Shown here: positions 60,980 to 64,000 of the stretch, in pieces
Layout: the number at the start of each line of letters is the position of its first letter
How positions within the stretch are numbered: the first letter of the stretch is position 1
Origin: Pseudomonas songnenensis
Lineage (GTDB): Bacteria > Pseudomonadota > Gammaproteobacteria > Pseudomonadales > Pseudomonadaceae
Length of the DNA: 64,000 nucleotides
Assembly (NCBI RefSeq): GCF_003696315.1
Contig: NZ_RFFN01000002.1
Span: 692,511-756,510, forward strand
Direction of reading: 5' to 3'
Notes under the pieces: model-generated
What the model saw: only the letters and a program-made list of their open reading frames with translations
Database searches by the model: none
Told to the model about the DNA's origin: nothing
Made by a program: the position numbers and the translations under genes

Positions 60980-62335
60980 TTATCTCAGTTCCGGTAAACG
61001 CGCTTCGCTCTTCACTTCGGAAAGAGCGGTCGCTTCGCTGGGAACCACGACGTTCTTGACGCGAGCGAGATCGCCCATCGCTGCGATGACGCGGTACATC
61101 GAGAACTCCTCGGTGTAGCGCACATCGGTGTAGCGTCGGTTGGCGGTGAACAGCTCGTTCTCACTGTCCAGCAGGTCGAGCAGGGTGCGCTGACCGAGGC
61201 CGAACTGCTGCTGATAGGCCTCGCGTACGTTGCGGGTGTAATCGGCATATTCGCGGGCTTTGGGCGTTTGCAGGCGTGCGTTCTCCATCGCGTTCCAGGC
61301 TAGGGAGAGGTTCTCGTTGAGCTGGCGAAGGGCATTGTTGCGAATGTCCATCGCCTGGTTGATCTGGTGCGAAGCACCGCGCAGGCGAGCTGTGTCGCGG
61401 TTGCCGTTGAACAGGTTGTAGTTCATCACCACTGCGGCTCGCCAGCTGTTGTAGTGACCTTCCTGGCCTCCCACGTTGTCGTTGGCGCCGCTGGCCAGCT
61501 CGACGTCGAAGCGTGGGTAGAACGGCGACTTGGCGATTTCGTACTGCTTCTCCGCAGCCTGAACATCCGCCTGTGCGGATTTCAGGTACGGGTTGTTCTC
61601 GACCACGCGCTGGCGTGCGTCGAGCACGGTGGTGGGCAGCTCGCCGCGTAGCGATGCCGGTGTTTCCAGTTGGTCCGGGAGGCGGCCAACCACGCTTACG
61701 AAATTCGCTTCGGCATCAGCGAGGTTCACCTGCTCGGTGTACAGGTTGTTCTCGGCCAGGGCTCGACGGGCTTCGGACTGGTCGACGTCCGCGTTGCTGC
61801 CGACACCGCGCTGGCGGCGCAGGCCGATCTGGTCGTTGATACGCAGGTGTGCCTGCAGGTTGTTCTCCGCCAGCGCCACCATCTCGCGGCGCTTCAACAC
61901 GTCCAGGTATACCTGGACGGTGCGCAGGGCGAGGCTTTCGGTTGTGCCAAGCACCTGATAGGCCCTCGCGTTCACCACCGCTTCGGTACGGTCCACTTCG
62001 TTTGGCGTGTTGAAACCGTCAAACAGCATCTGCCGCAGCCGAACCTCGGCATCGCGTGCGTTCAGCGTTTCAGTGTTGTGGTTGCCCAGTGCACGGGTTG
62101 TCGGGCTGTCCGTGTGCTCGCGTCCGTACGCGAGCACAAGATCAACGGTAGGCAAATAGCCGCCCTTGGCCATTTTCGCCTGCTCATCGGCAGTCAGCCG
62201 GCTGTTGATGTCGGCGCGCAGTTCCGGATGGTTTTCAAGGGTGCTCTGAATCGCTTCGGTAAGGCTCATCGCCTGTGCTTGGGTGCAAGCCATCGCCAAC
62301 AGCATTGCACTCCAGAGTGGGGTCAGTTTGCGCAT
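60980..62335 (-). CDS. lapE: Type I secretion outer-membrane channel (TolC/LapE-like)
   Basis: A 451-aa TolC-family protein. Signal peptide KLTPLWSAMLLAMACTQAQA, then two repeats of outer-membrane efflux helices: LTEAIQSTLENHPELRADINSR and YDVLKRREMV-type segments, and in the second half AEKQYEIAKSPFYPRFDVELASG and QQFGLGQRTLLDLLDSENELFTANRRY. ATG 62335, after AGGGA, is preferred to the ATG twelve codons upstream. First gene of the export operon; it provides the outer-membrane exit duct for the adhesin. Confidence 0.92.
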   Translation of the reverse strand: MRKLTPLWSAMLLAMACTQAQAMSLTEAIQSTLENHPELRADINSRLTADEQAKMAKGGYLPTVDLVLAYGREHTDSPTTRALGNHNTETLNARDAEVRLRQMLFDGFNTPNEVDRTEAVVNARAYQVLGTTESLALRTVQVYLDVLKRREMVALAENNLQAHLRINDQIGLRRQRGVGSNADVDQSEARRALAENNLYTEQVNLADAEANFVSVVGRLPDQLETPASLRGELPTTVLDARQRVVENNPYLKSAQADVQAAEKQYEIAKSPFYPRFDVELASGANDNVGGQEGHYNSWRAAVVMNYNLFNGNRDTARLRGASHQINQAMDIRNNALRQLNENLSLAWNAMENARLQTPKAREYADYTRNVREAYQQQFGLGQRTLLDLLDSENELFTANRRYTDVRYTEEFSMYRVIAAMGDLARVKNVVVPSEATALSEVKSEARLPELR

Positions 62336-62766
62336 TTTGGTTCCCTGCTTGTCAGTGTGGACTGAGTACAACTATTGATATTATCAATCGATATTGGCCA
62401 ATGGATGGATTAATACCTGTCTCGTTTCAACCGAGTATAGGGGCATCTTTTGCCAATCGCCTATGCAAAAAAAATGTAAGGCAATAGGCCTCCAATAGCT
62501 AGTTGCTATTACATCTTAGGCCCCGTGGTGCGGGCGTTTTATTGATTTTGGTCAGTGTCTGTTTTTTTTTCTCAAGTACGTTTGATTGCAGTAAAGGGTG
62601 CTAAGTTAAAAGTGTTCAGCAGCTCGCCGGGCGAGCCAGAACAGCTTTTATTTGATGCTCGAATAATAGTTAAAAGCTATTAATCGGCTACTAGAAGAAG
62701 CAAAACGCCATTAGTGGCAAGCGGCAGCACGGTCTCGCCGCGCCGGCAGGCGATTCGGAGGATGAG
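62336..62766. promoter_or_regulatory. 431-base divergent control region of the adhesin and its exporter
   Basis: AT-rich compared with its surroundings. It holds three dyads: ATTGATA-T-TATCAAT (62374-62388), AATAGC-TAGTT-GCTATT (62494-62510) and AGCTTTTA/TAAAAGCT (62643-62650 and 62671-62678, 20-base loop). The first is close to the exporter start and the last about 90 bases before the adhesin start. In related bacteria such regions bind FleQ and respond to c-di-GMP, but no site could be assigned by eye. Confidence 0.5.
62374..62388. promoter_or_regulatory. Perfect 15-base palindrome, candidate operator
   Basis: ATTGATA-T-TATCAAT, seven-base arms with a single central base, 39 bases upstream of the lapE-type start codon. 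Likely a dimeric regulator site; the regulator is unknown. Confidence 0.45.
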
Positions 62767-64000
62767 ATGGCTAAGTTGATCGGAACCGTCAGGCAGGTAG
62801 TGGGTGAAGTTTTCGCGGTGGGAGAGGACGGACTCCGTCGCCCTCTGGTCGAGGGGGATCGCGTGTTTGCCGGTGAGCGGATCATTACCGCAGGTGGTGC
62901 GGTAGATATCGACCTCGTGCAAGGCGGCGAGCTGACCTTGGGTCGTGGATCGGAACTGCAGCTGACCGAGCAATTGCTGGCAGACGCCCAGGGGGGCGAC
63001 AGTTCAGCGCCGTCGGCGACGGATCTCGCTGACGTCGAGGCGCTGCAGCAAGCCATCGCCGCGGGCGAAGACCCGACTCAGCTGGCTCCTGCGACCGCTG
63101 CAGGCCCGGCCGCCGGCGGTACGGGCGGCGCAGGCGGCGGACACTCGTTTGTGCTGCTCGATGCAGTTGGTGGTGCGATCGATCCAACGATCGGCTTCCC
63201 CACGGGAGGCTTGACCTCTGTGCCGGAATCTCCCGACTTGGTCACCGATGCGCTGATTGAAGATGAGCCGGTGGTGGATGGAACGCCGACGGCAATCAAC
63301 GATACCAACAGCCTGAATGAGGATACCCCCAGCGTGACAGGGAACGTTCTGGCCAACGATCTGCCAGGGACCGACGGCGGCATTTCCGTCGTTACGACTG
63401 GCACACAGCAGGGCCTCTACGGTCAGCTGATCCTGGCCGCTGACGGTACCTATACCTACGTGCTTAACAACGGCCTTGCGGTTGTTCAGGGCCTGGACAG
63501 CGGTGAAACGCTGACCGAGACCTTCAGCTACACCATGCAGGACGCCGACGGCGACCCGTCGAGCGCACAGATCACCATCACCATCATTGGCAGCAACGAT
63601 GCGCCGACGCTGAGCGTGATCGGTGCCCAGGTGTTTGAGTCCGGCCTGGCCACCGGTTCCGATGCCAGCGCCAGTAGCGAATTCGCCAGCGGCACCTTCA
63701 CCATCGGTGATGCGGATGGCCTGGACGATATCCAGAGCGTCAGCATCAACGGCACCAGCGTGGCGATCGGCAGCCTGGTGGGCAGCAGTTTCGCTGGCGC
63801 TCACGGCACCCTGACGGTCACCGGTTATGACGTGCTGACCGGCATCGCCACCTATCAATACCAATTGACGAGCCCGACTACCGACGTGGCCGGCGTGGCT
63901 GAAACCGATACCTTCGCGGTCAGCGTCTCCGATGGTACGGCCTCGGCCTCTGGCAGTCTGGTAATCGATATCGTCGACGACGTACCGACCGCTGCCAATG
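62767..64000 (+). CDS. Giant LapA-like biofilm adhesin, 5' part (runs off the window)
   Basis: An open frame from ATG 62767 (after GGAG at 62757-62760) to the window end, at least 411 residues with no stop. Residues 1-130 form the retention module of LapA-type adhesins (AKLIGTVRQVVGEVFAVGEDG; RVFAGERIITAGGAVDIDL). TAAG at 110-113 and PAAG at 114-117 are di-alanine motifs of the type cut by the LapG protease, followed by GGHSFVLLDA. Then come a VCBS/cadherin-like domain (NDTNSLNEDTPSVTGNVLAND, ITITIIGSNDAP) and the start of T1SS-143-type repeats (FTIGDADGLDD...VDDVPTA). It is exported by the divergent type I system and held in the outer membrane until LapG cleavage. Confidence 0.9.
   Translation, partial: MAKLIGTVRQVVGEVFAVGEDGLRRPLVEGDRVFAGERIITAGGAVDIDLVQGGELTLGRGSELQLTEQLLADAQGGDSSAPSATDLADVEALQQAIAAGEDPTQLAPATAAGPAAGGTGGAGGGHSFVLLDAVGGAIDPTIGFPTGGLTSVPESPDLVTDALIEDEPVVDGTPTAINDTNSLNEDTPSVTGNVLANDLPGTDGGISVVTTGTQQGLYGQLILAADGTYTYVLNNGLAVVQGLDSGETLTETFSYTMQDADGDPSSAQITITIIGSNDAPTLSVIGAQVFESGLATGSDASASSEFASGTFTIGDADGLDDIQSVSINGTSVAIGSLVGSSFAGAHGTLTVTGYDVLTGIATYQYQLTSPTTDVAGVAETDTFAVSVSDGTASASGSLVIDIVDDVPTAAN

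Noticed and set aside
1..64000. CRISPR arrays, tRNA or rRNA genes
   Set aside because: No regularly spaced repeats, no cloverleaf-like T-arm motifs in plausible context and no rRNA-like blocks were noticed. A covariance-model scan (tRNAscan, Infernal) would be decisive.

Overview
The window looks like a chromosomal segment of a Pseudomonadaceae bacterium, most likely the Pseudomonas/Stutzerimonas group. The evidence is the GC-rich backbone and typical Pseudomonas housekeeping genes: PcpS-type phosphopantetheinyl transferase, polyphosphate:AMP phosphotransferase, aceK, the uup-slt neighbourhood, cheV and a Lap-type adhesin export system. No rRNA, tRNA or CRISPR array was seen.

Region A (about 0.1-18.2 kb, all + strand) is a surface-glycan (O-antigen-like) cluster. 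An MBL-fold hydrolase with an internal deletion is followed by wecB and wecC (UDP-ManNAc, then UDP-ManNAcA). Next come three GT4 glycosyltransferases, a pyruvyltransferase, an unusual AT-rich cassette (orphan polytopic membrane protein, alpha/beta-hydrolase-like protein, aminoglycoside-phosphotransferase-like kinase) and an O-acyltransferase. The cluster ends with an epimerase/reductase, a small initiating phosphoglycosyl transferase and a WbpM-type 4,6-dehydratase. No flippase, polymerase, ligase or complete ABC exporter lies inside it.

Region B (18.2-23.3 kb) is backbone: a small conserved protein, phosphopantetheinyl transferase, polyP:AMP phosphotransferase and a thiolase.

Region C (23.4-37.2 kb, all - strand) is a Wzx/Wzy exopolysaccharide locus. 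In transcription order it holds a polyprenyl-phosphate hexose-1-P transferase, wzb phosphatase, wzc tyrosine kinase, a secreted GH5 glycanase, a pyruvyltransferase, Wzx, an FrhB-like iron-sulfur protein, a Wzy-like polymerase, a GT2, a WecG/TagA-type GT26 and, after a 448-nt gap, wza. A terminator-like hairpin with a T8 tract directly after wzc suggests attenuation inside the operon.

Region D (37.5-57.3 kb) is backbone: lipid kinase, cheV, MOSC protein, slt, uup, a universal stress protein, a YafJ-type amidotransferase, a MoxR/VWA pair, an AsmA-like protein, cysK, a DMT permease, aceK, a 41-aa small protein, a GST and a DTW-domain protein.

Region E (57.4 kb to the end) is a type I secretion system (LapC, LapB and LapE equivalents, - strand). 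It is divergent from the start of a very large adhesin that runs off the right edge. The adhesin has an N-terminal retention module with a LapG-type di-alanine cleavage motif. Regions A, C and E are all surface or biofilm functions; the rest is conserved chromosome between them.
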